Positions 1 through 7,323 of a stretch of 64,000 nt of DNA are shown here, in pieces. The first letter of the stretch is position 1. Each line of letters starts with the position of its first letter. A model generated the notes under the pieces. The model was not told the origin of the DNA. It did no database searches and saw only the letters and a program-made list of their open reading frames with translations. The position numbers were made by a program, and so were the translations under genes. The DNA comes from Candidatus Fraserbacteria bacterium. Its GTDB lineage: Bacteria; Bipolaricaulota; Bipolaricaulia; RBG-16-55-9; JAJCYT01. The stretch covers positions 1 to 64,000 of the forward strand of contig JAJCYT010000010.1 in NCBI GenBank assembly GCA_029262795.1, read 5' to 3'.

Positions 1-1
1 T

Positions 2-1507
2 CCCAATTCCCCAATCAGCATAACCGTGGTAAACAATCCGGCACCAAGTGCAGGTCCATGGACTTGTGCTATTGACCCTCAGGTTGGTTTCAAATGTGAC
101 AATTCAACGGCACTACCATCAGGTTACGCTGTAGAATTCACTTACACAGCCACTGTGACAGCACCTGCTGGGAGTGTGATTGAAAACTGCGCCTTTGTCT
201 TGATCGTCAACGAACCAAATGCTAACGGATCCAATAACTCCACCTGTGTCGAAGTTGATGTGGTGACGCAAGGCAATGGAGTAAATTCAACCAACTCTGG
301 GGGGGGAATAGGATCAGCAACTGAGATTTCTCTCCCATTCAGCGCTGAAGGCTTTATTGATCCAGACGGAGAACAGGACTGTTACGTATTCTCTATCAAT
401 GAGACACTAAGCATCACCATTGATGTGAATGCACAGGTATTGAACTCTGCTTTGGATTCTGTGGTTGAGGTTATAGATGAGAATGGCCAGATCGTTGGAT
501 TCAACGATGACCAGGGTGAGGGAGAAGGCCAAACTGGTCTCGATTCCTTCCTCACTATCACTCTTGAGCCAGGCACCTATTTCATCTGTGTGCGGGGTTT
601 CTTTGGAGGTGAAGGAGAACCTTCATTTGGCTTTTACGTCATAGACGTTCAGCAGACGCCAAATCAAAACATCCCTGTGCTGCGGCCCGATCTTGTCATC
701 CTCCAGGCTGAATTTGCAGAAAACTGCGATTTAACAGTAACGGTGGGCAATATTGGGAATGCAGATGTTGAAGGTTTGTTTGATTTCAGCGCCACAGGCT
801 TTGACATTGATAACATTTCAGTAACGGTCTTTAGCAGTGACATCAATGGCTTGCCTCATACCATGCAAACATCTCAAACATTGGAAAATGTATCGTTTGC
901 CAGTGAGAGCACAACCATTACTGTGGACCCAGGCAATCAAATTGCTGAAAGTGACGAAGCCAATTCGGTTATTGTTGAAGTCCCCGAACGCTGTAGAGTT
1001 ACAGATTCAACAAATGAGGTCGTAAATGCCATTAGAGATGTCTTTGTTGGAACAATTGACCTCTCTGTTAACAATGCCTTAGATTTTCTCAACAGGGCAA
1101 TAGATGCTGGCGATGATGAAAACTATGGTGTCGCTGCCGACCTTGCGGATGAAGCATTTGATTTGCTCAGGGATATTCGAAGCGTTCTATCAAATCTCAA
1201 TGAAGAAGTGGATTTTGAATCACTGGGTGTTGGTGAGTTATACCTCAATGCACGCGAAGCTCTTGCGAGCTTCATTTCCGCCACGAATTCGTTTAAGAGA
1301 GACCTTGAGAATGCTCATGAGGAATTCTTGAAAACCTGTCCACCTCAGGCCGTTAATGTGCGCGGACCAGAGTGTGATGAAGATGAATTCAAGCGAAATG
1401 CCGAAAACATTTTCAACAGGGCCAAGAACTTCATTAAAGCCCAGATTCGCACCTTTGAAAGCTTTAGGGAACATCTAACCGAGATAAGCAATTTCCTTGG
1501 TAGCTAA
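2..1507 (+). CDS. Secreted modular protein with PPC and CARDB-like domains (5' partial)
   Basis: The reading frame is open to the left edge, so this is the C-terminal end of a larger protein; the GTG at 26 has no ribosome binding site and is probably internal. Counting from that GTG, residues 1-80 are a Cys-containing beta-rich segment like the conserved repeats of bacterial surface proteins. Residues 100-210 match a pre-peptidase C-terminal (PPC) domain (DGEQDCYVFSI, then LEPGTYFICVRG). Residues 221-320 resemble a CARDB adhesion module (PDLVILQAEF, GNIGNADVEG). Residues 335-493 are predicted mostly helical and acidic. These folds are typical of exported, often protease- or adhesion-associated proteins, but no catalytic domain is visible in the part present, so the function is unknown. 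A strong terminator follows the stop. Confidence 0.75.
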   Translation, partial: PNSPISITVVNNPAPSAGPWTCAIDPQVGFKCDNSTALPSGYAVEFTYTATVTAPAGSVIENCAFVLIVNEPNANGSNNSTCVEVDVVTQGNGVNSTNSGGGIGSATEISLPFSAEGFIDPDGEQDCYVFSINETLSITIDVNAQVLNSALDSVVEVIDENGQIVGFNDDQGEGEGQTGLDSFLTITLEPGTYFICVRGFFGGEGEPSFGFYVIDVQQTPNQNIPVLRPDLVILQAEFAENCDLTVTVGNIGNADVEGLFDFSATGFDIDNISVTVFSSDINGLPHTMQTSQTLENVSFASESTTITVDPGNQIAESDEANSVIVEVPERCRVTDSTNEVVNAIRDVFVGTIDLSVNNALDFLNRAIDAGDDENYGVAADLADEAFDLLRDIRSVLSNLNEEVDFESLGVGELYLNAREALASFISATNSFKRDLENAHEEFLKTCPPQAVNVRGPECDEDEFKRNAENIFNRAKNFIKAQIRTFESFREHLTEISNFLGS

Positions 1508-1531
1508 ACTGATGTTTAAATTCGTCAAGTA

Positions 1532-1562
1532 AAAGAAGGGGAGTCAACGGCTCCCCTTCTTT
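1532..1562 (+). terminator. Rho-independent terminator
   Basis: Perfect 12 bp stem AAAGAAGGGGAG / CTCCCCTTCTTT with a 7 nt loop, 24 bases after the stop of the secreted protein gene. The T-rich 3' arm runs into TATT. Confidence 0.9.
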
Positions 1563-1698
1563 ATTCAAAATCTTCAGATTACTTAATTCGAAATGGGTGA
1601 AATTTGGATAGTTTTGAGCTAAAGGACAATACGGCACCCTCTCAGCGTTGTATATCAATAAGAAAGCACTACTGATTTCTAGGGTAGGAGGGTTGGTT

Positions 1699-1740
1699 TG
1701 TGCGATGGCCATTGAGGGTTGGTTCAATGACCATCGCACA
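1699..1740 (-). repeat. Long hairpin in the 3' region of pckA
   Basis: Inverted repeat of a 10 bp arm (TGTGCGATGG / CCATCGCACA), one mismatch, then 6 more pairs (CATTGA / TCAATG) around an 8 nt loop. It starts 8 bases beyond the pckA stop on the minus strand. No U-tract follows on either strand, so it may be a 3' end stabiliser or a factor-assisted terminator rather than a classic intrinsic one. The rest of 1566-1747 holds no supportable gene. Confidence 0.7.
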
Positions 1741-1747
1741 TAATTAA

Positions 1748-3322
1748 TTATGTGGTTTGACGATGCTTTGACATCTCTTCAAGATGAACTTTAAAAGACT
1801 CAGCCAAAGTTTGTGCTTGAGTCTCATAGGCCTGCTTGTCATTCCAGGTATTTTGTGGCAACAGGACATCTGAAGGCACATTTGGCACTTCAGTTGGAAT
1901 ATTGAGCCCAAAGTAAGGCTCAAGTTCAAATGATGCGTTGTCTAGTTTTCCTTGAACCACAGCGCGAACCATTGAGCGAGTGTGAGGTAAATTCATACGC
2001 TCGCCTACCCCATAAGCCCCGCCTGTCCAACCTGTGTTCAACAACCACACTTGAACATCGTGTTTGCGAATTTTTTCTTCCAGCATGCTACCGTAAACGT
2101 TTGGACGCAACGCCATAAATGGTGCACCAAAGCATGGGCTGAATGTGGCTTGAGGTTCCTTTACACCGCGTTCTGTGCCAGCTAATTTAGACGTGTAGCC
2201 CAACAAAAAATAATCATTGGCTTGTTCTGGTGTCAATTTCGCCAATGGCGGCAAAACACCAAATGCATCTGCGGTTAGAAAGAAAATGTGTTTTGGATGC
2301 CCAACAACTTGGTATTCGCCGCAGTTGTCCAAATGCTTTATGGGAAAAGCTGCCCGAGTGTTTTCTGTAATGGCATCATCATCCAAATCCATACGGCGGC
2401 TGACCCGGTCCATCACAACGTTTTCGATAATCGTCCCGAACATGCGGGTGGTTTTATAAATTTCTGGTTCATCCTCAGGCGAAATGCGAATGGTCTTAGC
2501 ATAGCAACCGCCTTCAATATTAAAAATGCCATCTTCCGACCAGCCATGTTCATCATCGCCGACCAGCCAACGATCTGAATCAATGGATAGGGTGGTTTTG
2601 CCCGTGCCGGATAACCCAAAGAACAAGGTCACATCATCTGGTCCTTGACCATAATTTGCGGAACAGTGCATGGACAACACATCCTGCTGGGGCATCAAGT
2701 AATTCATCAGAGTGAATGCAGACTTTTTGATCTCTCCTGCGTAGGCGGTGCCACCGATCAAGATTTCTTTTTCTCCAAAATTCAGAATCACAAACACTTC
2801 TGAGTTGGTGCCATCCAATTCGGGAATGGAGCGGAAGTAAGGCACGTGGATAATTTTGTATTCTGGAAAGTATTTTTCAACTCGCTCAGAATCCAAATCA
2901 AGCACAAACATGGTTCGTGCAAACATCGCATGCCAAGCAGACTCTGAAATAACCTGAACGGATACCTGATGCTTTGGATCCGCCCCCGCATAAAGATCTT
3001 GAACAAATAGATCTCGACCTTGTAAGTAGGCTAAAACGCGACTCCGCAATTGTGCATAACTTTCGCTTGTATAGTTGTGGTTTACATTGCCCCACCACAC
3101 TTTGTCGCGGCTTTCATCGTCTTCCACAATGAATTTGTCGTTGGGTGAGCGCCCCGTATACTGGCCCGTTTCCACAATCAAAGGCCCCAAATGGGTGACC
3201 AATCCTTCTTTTCGGCGAATGGCTTGTTCGTACAACGAAGGCGTTGGAGAATTCCAATAGACTTGGCCGGGGTTTTTTAAGCCCAATTCACTAAGGTGTT
3301 CAAAGATTTGCTTCATTGGCAT
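1748..3322 (-). CDS. pckA: Phosphoenolpyruvate carboxykinase (ATP)
   Basis: Converts oxaloacetate and ATP to phosphoenolpyruvate, CO2 and ADP, the first committed step of gluconeogenesis from TCA intermediates. The 524-residue length fits the ATP-type family. The P-loop GLSGTGKTTLS and the following GDDEHGWSEDGIFNIEGG metal/nucleotide segment are intact, as is the MNYLMPQQDVLSMHCSANYG region. The frame is open further upstream, into the preceding gene, but the start at 3322 (MPMKQIFEHL) follows a good AGAGGGAGGG ribosome binding site, and the upstream extension is not family-like. It lies 28 bases behind the thermonuclease-like gene on the same strand and may be cotranscribed with it and the HD gene. 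A long hairpin follows the stop. Confidence 0.96.
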   Translation of the reverse strand: MPMKQIFEHLSELGLKNPGQVYWNSPTPSLYEQAIRRKEGLVTHLGPLIVETGQYTGRSPNDKFIVEDDESRDKVWWGNVNHNYTSESYAQLRSRVLAYLQGRDLFVQDLYAGADPKHQVSVQVISESAWHAMFARTMFVLDLDSERVEKYFPEYKIIHVPYFRSIPELDGTNSEVFVILNFGEKEILIGGTAYAGEIKKSAFTLMNYLMPQQDVLSMHCSANYGQGPDDVTLFFGLSGTGKTTLSIDSDRWLVGDDEHGWSEDGIFNIEGGCYAKTIRISPEDEPEIYKTTRMFGTIIENVVMDRVSRRMDLDDDAITENTRAAFPIKHLDNCGEYQVVGHPKHIFFLTADAFGVLPPLAKLTPEQANDYFLLGYTSKLAGTERGVKEPQATFSPCFGAPFMALRPNVYGSMLEEKIRKHDVQVWLLNTGWTGGAYGVGERMNLPHTRSMVRAVVQGKLDNASFELEPYFGLNIPTEVPNVPSDVLLPQNTWNDKQAYETQAQTLAESFKVHLEEMSKHRQTT

Positions 3323-3350
3323 ATTGCCCTCCCTCTTACGCTTGAAGCTT

Positions 3351-3893
3351 TTATTCGCATTCGCTCCAAAGGCCACGTTCGGCATCACGCGCATTGCTTT
3401 CAGACGAAATGGCATCCACCAAGAAAAGGGTTTCCTCGGGGAATTCCACTTCAAATCGGCCAAGTCCCTGACTCAGCAAAATCATTTGCAGCATCGCTTT
3501 TTGCTGGCTGTCCAAATAGATGAAAGAAAGCAAGCGATCAATAAAATTGGTGGTGCGAATGCGGTCTTGATGCTCAATCCAAATGGTTTGACCCACAAGC
3601 AGATTGCGAACAAAAGTGGTTGCTTCTTCACCGTAACAGTCTGAGGAACCGCCCCCAAAGGGGCCACTTGGGGTCTGATTTGGCGTATTGATTAAGTAGG
3701 GTTCGATACGCGTGGGCAGTCCTTCCCCACCTGAGACATATTCAATATCATAGGTATCGCCATCCACAATATCGATCACCACAGCAACAGCCAATTTAAA
3801 ACGTATATTATCATCGTTCTGGGCAATTACGCCGCTGGATGAAACCACGACCACAAGCAGCAAACAAATAAAACCCAAGTAAAATTTTTTCAC
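3351..3893 (-). CDS. Secreted thermonuclease-fold protein with altered active site
   Basis: 180 residues with an N-terminal signal peptide (hydrophobic residues 6-24, likely cleavage after VIAQ). The body is a staphylococcal-nuclease fold: VVIDIVDGDTYDIEY near residue 40, then the segment ending NTPN at 69-72, then VRNLLVGQTIWIE and DRLLSFIYLD. The calcium-binding DGDT aspartate and the later arginine (R120) are kept. The positions equal to the family's DTPE are NTPN, so the metal Asp and general-base Glu are both Asn, and the first arginine is not at its usual place. It may therefore bind rather than cleave nucleic acid. GTG start at 3893 with GGAGG five bases upstream. It sits between an HD phosphohydrolase and pckA, which gives no clear functional link. 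Confidence 0.75.
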   Translation of the reverse strand: MKKFYLGFICLLLVVVVSSSGVIAQNDDNIRFKLAVAVVIDIVDGDTYDIEYVSGGEGLPTRIEPYLINTPNQTPSGPFGGGSSDCYGEEATTFVRNLLVGQTIWIEHQDRIRTTNFIDRLLSFIYLDSQQKAMLQMILLSQGLGRFEVEFPEETLFLVDAISSESNARDAERGLWSECE

Positions 3894-3922
3894 ATAGACC
3901 TCCGAAGGAATCTTTACAAGTT

Positions 3923-5242
3923 CTATAGGCCAAAGATATCGTTCTTTTCTGCAAAATCAAGCAATGGCTGGCGAAGTTCTTCGGGAAAACACACCCTTTC
4001 TGTACGAATACGTTTGTTTTTGAGGGCTTGAATGAGTTGTGACGTTTCAGATAGTCCAATTAAGTTGCCATTTTCTTTCAATAAAAAAATGCGCTCACTT
4101 GCTGTGCCTGAAGTTTGCTCAAGATAATCATCCTTATAGGGACTATCAATGGCACTGTCGAACACCAAATAATAGTCGGGATCTAGCCCATTTTGTGAAA
4201 CCACAGTTCGTAATGCCTGGACAAGTTCTTCATCCTGTTTCCTATTCAGCCTCAAAGACTTAAACAGGCGACGTTGGAGAAAACGGTTGGCCAAATCAGC
4301 CAATATTTTATCTTTAGATTGAGTCCATAATGAAATGGCATAGCGCAACAAAACATCATCCAATTGTAGAAAATCCGTACGCTCAAGGTTTTCAGGATTT
4401 GCCAATAATGCTCTGACAGCTTTGGGTGTGTCCATTAAACGATTTTTAAGCAGCAATACTTTGGCACGTTCCAGCAATTTAAGCATCAATGCGCCGGCGG
4501 CACGTTCTGTTTTATGAAGATAAACTTGTTGATACATCGCATGCCGCGCCATCACATAGGATTCGGCCACTCGAACACCTTTATGTGCATCCAGGGCCAA
4601 TTCGTAATCCCCCTCATGTTCGACAATACGAAGGCTGTGCAATAACCAGTCCAGATCGAAATATCCGTAATCGACCCCGCTGTTCAGACTGTCCCGTCGT
4701 AAAAAATCCATACGGTCGACATCCAGTTGGCTTGAAATCAGTTTAACGACGTAGGAAGGTTTAAACGTCCGTTTCAAAATGGCCGGAATATATTCCAAAT
4801 ATCCAGTATCGGCCTGCCCTAAAATTTGATGCACTTCACTCTGTGGATCTTCAATCAGTTTCACGCTCCAGGCTTCGTGATCCTGTTCAATGACTTCTTC
4901 CATCAAATGTGAAAATGGAAAGTGGCCTAAGTCGTGGAGTAAAGCTGCTGCGAGTAACATTTCACGATGCTCATCCAGGCTGGCGGCAATGGGCTGATAG
5001 CGAGTGTCACGCCGCAGTAGGTCCATGCGCTCAATGACCAACTTCATGAGGTAAGTCACGCCCAGGGAATGTGCAAAACGAGTGTGGGTTGCGCCTGGAA
5101 AAATGAAGTCACTGACCCCCATCTGGCGGATGTTGCGAAGACGCTGGACTTCAGCTGCATCTAACAGCTGCAACACCAAACGGTCGCGGTCTCGATCAAA
5201 GCGCATCAAGTTGTAAACCGGATCACGAAACACTTTTTCCAT
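3923..5242 (-). CDS. HD-domain phosphohydrolase (COG1078, dGTPase-like)
   Basis: 439 residues if started at the MEKVFRDP methionine. Family members (YwfO type and dGTP triphosphohydrolase relatives) are cytoplasmic metal-dependent nucleotide hydrolases; the substrate here is unknown. The N-terminal KVFRDPVYN and THTRFAHSLG motifs, the HD pair in LLHDLGHFPFSH (about H103/D104) and the later QLDVDRMDFLRRD metal-ligand segment are all present, so it should be active. An upstream GTG/ATG at 5290/5287 is in frame but adds a non-conserved tail and overlaps the exporter promoter. The 5242 ATG has no ribosome binding site but lies at the expected start point of an extended -10 promoter, so the mRNA may be leaderless. 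The thermonuclease-like gene follows 29 bases after the stop. Confidence 0.88.
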   Translation of the reverse strand: MEKVFRDPVYNLMRFDRDRDRLVLQLLDAAEVQRLRNIRQMGVSDFIFPGATHTRFAHSLGVTYLMKLVIERMDLLRRDTRYQPIAASLDEHREMLLAAALLHDLGHFPFSHLMEEVIEQDHEAWSVKLIEDPQSEVHQILGQADTGYLEYIPAILKRTFKPSYVVKLISSQLDVDRMDFLRRDSLNSGVDYGYFDLDWLLHSLRIVEHEGDYELALDAHKGVRVAESYVMARHAMYQQVYLHKTERAAGALMLKLLERAKVLLLKNRLMDTPKAVRALLANPENLERTDFLQLDDVLLRYAISLWTQSKDKILADLANRFLQRRLFKSLRLNRKQDEELVQALRTVVSQNGLDPDYYLVFDSAIDSPYKDDYLEQTSGTASERIFLLKENGNLIGLSETSQLIQALKNKRIRTERVCFPEELRQPLLDFAEKNDIFGL

Positions 5243-5247
5243 GCCTG

Positions 5248-5256
5248 AGTATAACA
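5248..5256 (-). promoter_or_regulatory. Extended -10 promoter of the HD gene, probably leaderless
   Basis: The minus strand reads TGTTATACT, an extended -10 (TGn + TATACT), ending 5 bases before the ATG at 5242, where transcription would be expected to begin. No convincing -35 or SD is visible. Inference from spacing only. Confidence 0.4.
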
Positions 5257-5280
5257 GAAGGAAGTGTTGACCTGATGCTG

Positions 5281-5309
5281 TTGACATCACTTTAAACAGG
5301 TGTTACACT
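5281..5309 (+). promoter_or_regulatory. Promoter of the ABC exporter leader
   Basis: TTGACA at 5281-5286, a 17 nt spacer, and TACACT at 5304-5309. This predicts a start near 5316, about 258 nt upstream of the exporter start codon. That long leader contains a small peptide gene and a terminator. Confidence 0.7.
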
Positions 5310-5378
5310 TGCGCCTCACAACGGCATTGGTAGAGGGGTTTTCCCTCAAACTCACAAGATCTCTTTGGAGAAAAATTT

Positions 5379-5426
5379 ATGTATAAATACATTATCAAGC
5401 CAATCCGCCTCGATAGACTCCGCTAG
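5379..5426 (+). CDS. Putative 15-residue regulatory leader peptide with C-terminal RLR
   Basis: ATG at 5379 preceded by GGAG (5367-5370) with 8 nt spacing, reading MYKYIIKPIRLDRLR and then TAG. It is too short to find by similarity. The C-terminal Arg-Leu-Arg is the +X+ motif at which macrolide-bound ribosomes are known to arrest in several Erm leader peptides. The coding sequence forms the 5' arm of an imperfect stem whose 3' arm lies before a terminator, as expected for a peptide that senses ribosome stalling. Its role in controlling the exporter downstream is inference, and translation is not proven. Confidence 0.5.
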   Translation: MYKYIIKPIRLDRLR

Positions 5427-5480
5427 TTCTTATTATTAGCGCGGATCGAGTCCGCTTGGCCTAGAGGGCCACCCTCTGGG
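5400..5480 (+). promoter_or_regulatory. Attenuator with mutually exclusive hairpins
   Basis: Three structures compete. The leader stem pairs CCAA (5400-5403) with TTGG (5456-5459) and CTCGAT (5409-5414) with ATCGAG (5445-5450), plus isolated pairs. A possible antiterminator pairs TGGCC (5457-5461) with GGCCA (5467-5471). The terminator stem pairs CCTAGAGGG (5460-5468) with CCCTCTGGG (5472-5480). A ribosome held on the last codons of the leader peptide would block the first stem and free TGGCC to break the terminator. Pairing was read by eye; no energies were computed. Confidence 0.5.
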
Positions 5481-5503
5481 TCTGTCTTTCTATTTCGTTT
5501 TTG
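5460..5503 (+). terminator. Leader terminator upstream of the exporter
   Basis: 9 bp stem (one G-U pair) closed by a CCA triloop at 5460-5480, followed by a T-rich tract to about 5503 that ends in CGTTTTTG. It lies inside the leader, 70 bases before the exporter start, so it would act as an attenuator. Confidence 0.6.
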
Positions 5504-5573
5504 TTGAACATTTGATCAAAAGAACGTGTTGGCATAGCTCTTTTTTGCTCTGTGATTTTCAGAGGAGGATGCA

Positions 5574-6419
5574 ATGGGTATGGCCCAGCTACGACCCGTA
5601 CACGAAGAAGTAAGTTACGATACCAATTTGGCGGCATTGGATGTGGCCCACCTTTACAAAACGTTTGTAAAGAAAAAAGGAAAACAACGTCTTTTTGGTG
5701 CTGAAACCAAAAAGGTAGTGGCCGTTGAGGATGTAAGTTTCAAAGTCAATCGTCGAGAAATTTATGGGGTGCTTGGTCCCAATGGAAGCGGCAAAAGCAC
5801 CTTAATTCGGATGCTTAGCACTTTATTGATTCCAAACAGTGGAGAGGCCAAAATCTTCGGCTTGGATTTACAAAAAGACGAAGCCGATATCCGCAAATTA
5901 CTCAATCGAGTGTCGGTGGATGCAGCTTTCTATAAAAAGCTCAGTCCGCGAGAAAACCTTTTATACAGTGCCCGCCTGTATGGCCTCAATCCTGGTGAGG
6001 CAGATGTAAAGAGCCTGAACATTTTGAAACGCTTGGGTCTGAGAGAAAAGGCTTATTACGAACCTTTGGAAGAAATGAGCCGAGGGATGCAACAAAAAGT
6101 GGCTATCGCTCGCGCATTTTTGACTGCACCGGTGCTGTTGTTGCTCGATGAACCAACCACGGGCTTGGACCCAAAATCTCGACGTGATGTGCAGGAGTTC
6201 ATCCTGGAATTAAGGGACGATCACGATGCAACCATCTTGTTGACCACTCACGATATGCCCGAAGCTGAACGTTTGTGTGAACGGATTGCTTTTATTAGTC
6301 AGGGAAAAATTGTGGCAGAAGGCACCAGTGAAGAACTCAAATCGCTGGTTGATGGAGCTGTCACCTTGGAGGACGCTTTCATTGAACTCACGGGTGAAGC
6401 CTTGCATGAAGATGAATAG
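5574..6419 (+). CDS. ABC-2 type exporter, ATP-binding subunit
   Basis: 281-residue ATPase of the DrrA/CcmA-like class that powers export of drugs, lipids or polysaccharides through a separate permease. Walker A GPNGSGKST is at 68-76, the signature MSRGMQQKVAIAR at 168-180, Walker B LLLLDEPTTGLD at 188-199, and the H-loop in TTHDMPEAE. The usual Q-loop glutamine is not seen: the segment after strand 3 reads NRVSVDAAFYKKLSPRENL. An insertion (KKKGKQRLFG) near residue 35 is common in this subgroup. AGAGGAGG lies five bases before the ATG; a second ATG at 5580 is also usable. The permease starts 9 bases after the stop. Expression probably depends on the attenuator upstream. The substrate is unknown. 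Confidence 0.93.
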   Translation: MGMAQLRPVHEEVSYDTNLAALDVAHLYKTFVKKKGKQRLFGAETKKVVAVEDVSFKVNRREIYGVLGPNGSGKSTLIRMLSTLLIPNSGEAKIFGLDLQKDEADIRKLLNRVSVDAAFYKKLSPRENLLYSARLYGLNPGEADVKSLNILKRLGLREKAYYEPLEEMSRGMQQKVAIARAFLTAPVLLLLDEPTTGLDPKSRRDVQEFILELRDDHDATILLTTHDMPEAERLCERIAFISQGKIVAEGTSEELKSLVDGAVTLEDAFIELTGEALHEDE

Positions 6420-6428
6420 GAGTTTGAT

Positions 6429-7286
6429 ATGAGTACAATACCTGTCCGCCTACAAACTGGATTGTGGCGCAAAATGAGGTCTGCGGGCGCCTTTGTGTTT
6501 CGAGACTTTCACCTTACACGTCGTTATGCATCGTGGGTGGTTGTGTTTTTGTTCTACAGCATTGTGAATAGTGCGACCATCGTTCTCATTGGCGTGGCCG
6601 CAGGTGATTCGATGCAAACACTCAATCTGATTTTAGGTGTATTGATGTGGAGCTTTCTGGCCGTTTTGTTCGGTGAAATCGCCAACAGTATTTCTTACGA
6701 ACGATGGGAAGGCACCATTGAGTACACATTTATGGCCCCTGTGTCACGGCTCACCCATTTGGCGGGCGTCAGCCTGTTCTCAGGTGCTTATGCCTTAATT
6801 CGGGTGATCATCGTATTATTTGCCTTGGTGGCCTTTGTCAGTTTGGACCTAACCGGTGCAAATGTGTTGGGCATCTTGGTGGTGTTGCTTGTCGGCAGCC
6901 TGAGTTTTATGGGCTTGGGATTGATGGCGGCAGTCCTTCCGTTGATGAGTCCCGAACATGGTGCCCAAGGCACAAACATTGTTCAGGCGCTGCTGTTGTT
7001 GATCAGCGGAGTATATTACCCAATCGACATCCTACCGGCTTGGTTGCAGCCGTTTTCGGTCATCAGCCCAGCCACTTATGCACTCAACGCCAGCAGAAAG
7101 CTTCTTGGCATTGGTATTGAAGGGTCAGAACCTGGCCAATTGGCAGGGCAATCCATCGCTTCAGTGCTACCGGAGTTGGGCATCTTGTTGCTGTTTGGCA
7201 TGGTGTTTATTCCGCTTGGGTTGTTCATATTCAGCAAAGCGGAATATTGGGCCAAGCAGACGGGTAAATTGAAGAGATCTGGCTAA
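6429..7286 (+). CDS. ABC-2 type exporter, permease subunit
   Basis: 285-residue inner-membrane protein with about six hydrophobic segments (near residues 36-55, 65-85, 115-140, 145-170, 180-200 and 250-275), the ABC2_membrane fold. The SYERWEGTIEYTFMAPVSR segment before the third helix is the typical coupling region of DrrB/YadH-like permeases. It pairs with the ATPase immediately upstream (9 base gap, AGGAG ribosome binding site), and together they would form a four-part exporter. Nothing in the sequence names the substrate. The regulatory leader before the ATPase gene makes a translation-inhibiting compound one possibility. Confidence 0.92.
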   Translation: MSTIPVRLQTGLWRKMRSAGAFVFRDFHLTRRYASWVVVFLFYSIVNSATIVLIGVAAGDSMQTLNLILGVLMWSFLAVLFGEIANSISYERWEGTIEYTFMAPVSRLTHLAGVSLFSGAYALIRVIIVLFALVAFVSLDLTGANVLGILVVLLVGSLSFMGLGLMAAVLPLMSPEHGAQGTNIVQALLLLISGVYYPIDILPAWLQPFSVISPATYALNASRKLLGIGIEGSEPGQLAGQSIASVLPELGILLLFGMVFIPLGLFIFSKAEYWAKQTGKLKRSG

Positions 7287-7293
7287 ACCAAGA

Positions 7294-7323
7294 AAAGGGG
7301 ATGGTTGTTTAACTATCCCCTTT
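7294..7323. terminator. Bidirectional terminator between exporter and MFS genes
   Basis: 13 bp stem (one G-U pair) built on AAAGGGGAT / ATCCCCTTT with a GTTT loop, flanked by A-rich and T-rich sides. It ends both the rightward exporter transcript and, overlapping its last codons, the leftward MFS transcript. Confidence 0.85.

Noticed and set aside
1464-1739. 91-codon minus-strand open frame between the secreted protein gene and pckA
   Set aside because: No ribosome binding site, no recognisable protein features, and it runs through the terminator at 1532-1562 and the end of the convergent gene.
3324-3644. 106-codon plus-strand frame over the thermonuclease-like gene
   Set aside because: Antisense shadow; composition is not protein-like and the minus-strand gene has signal peptide, SD and family motifs.
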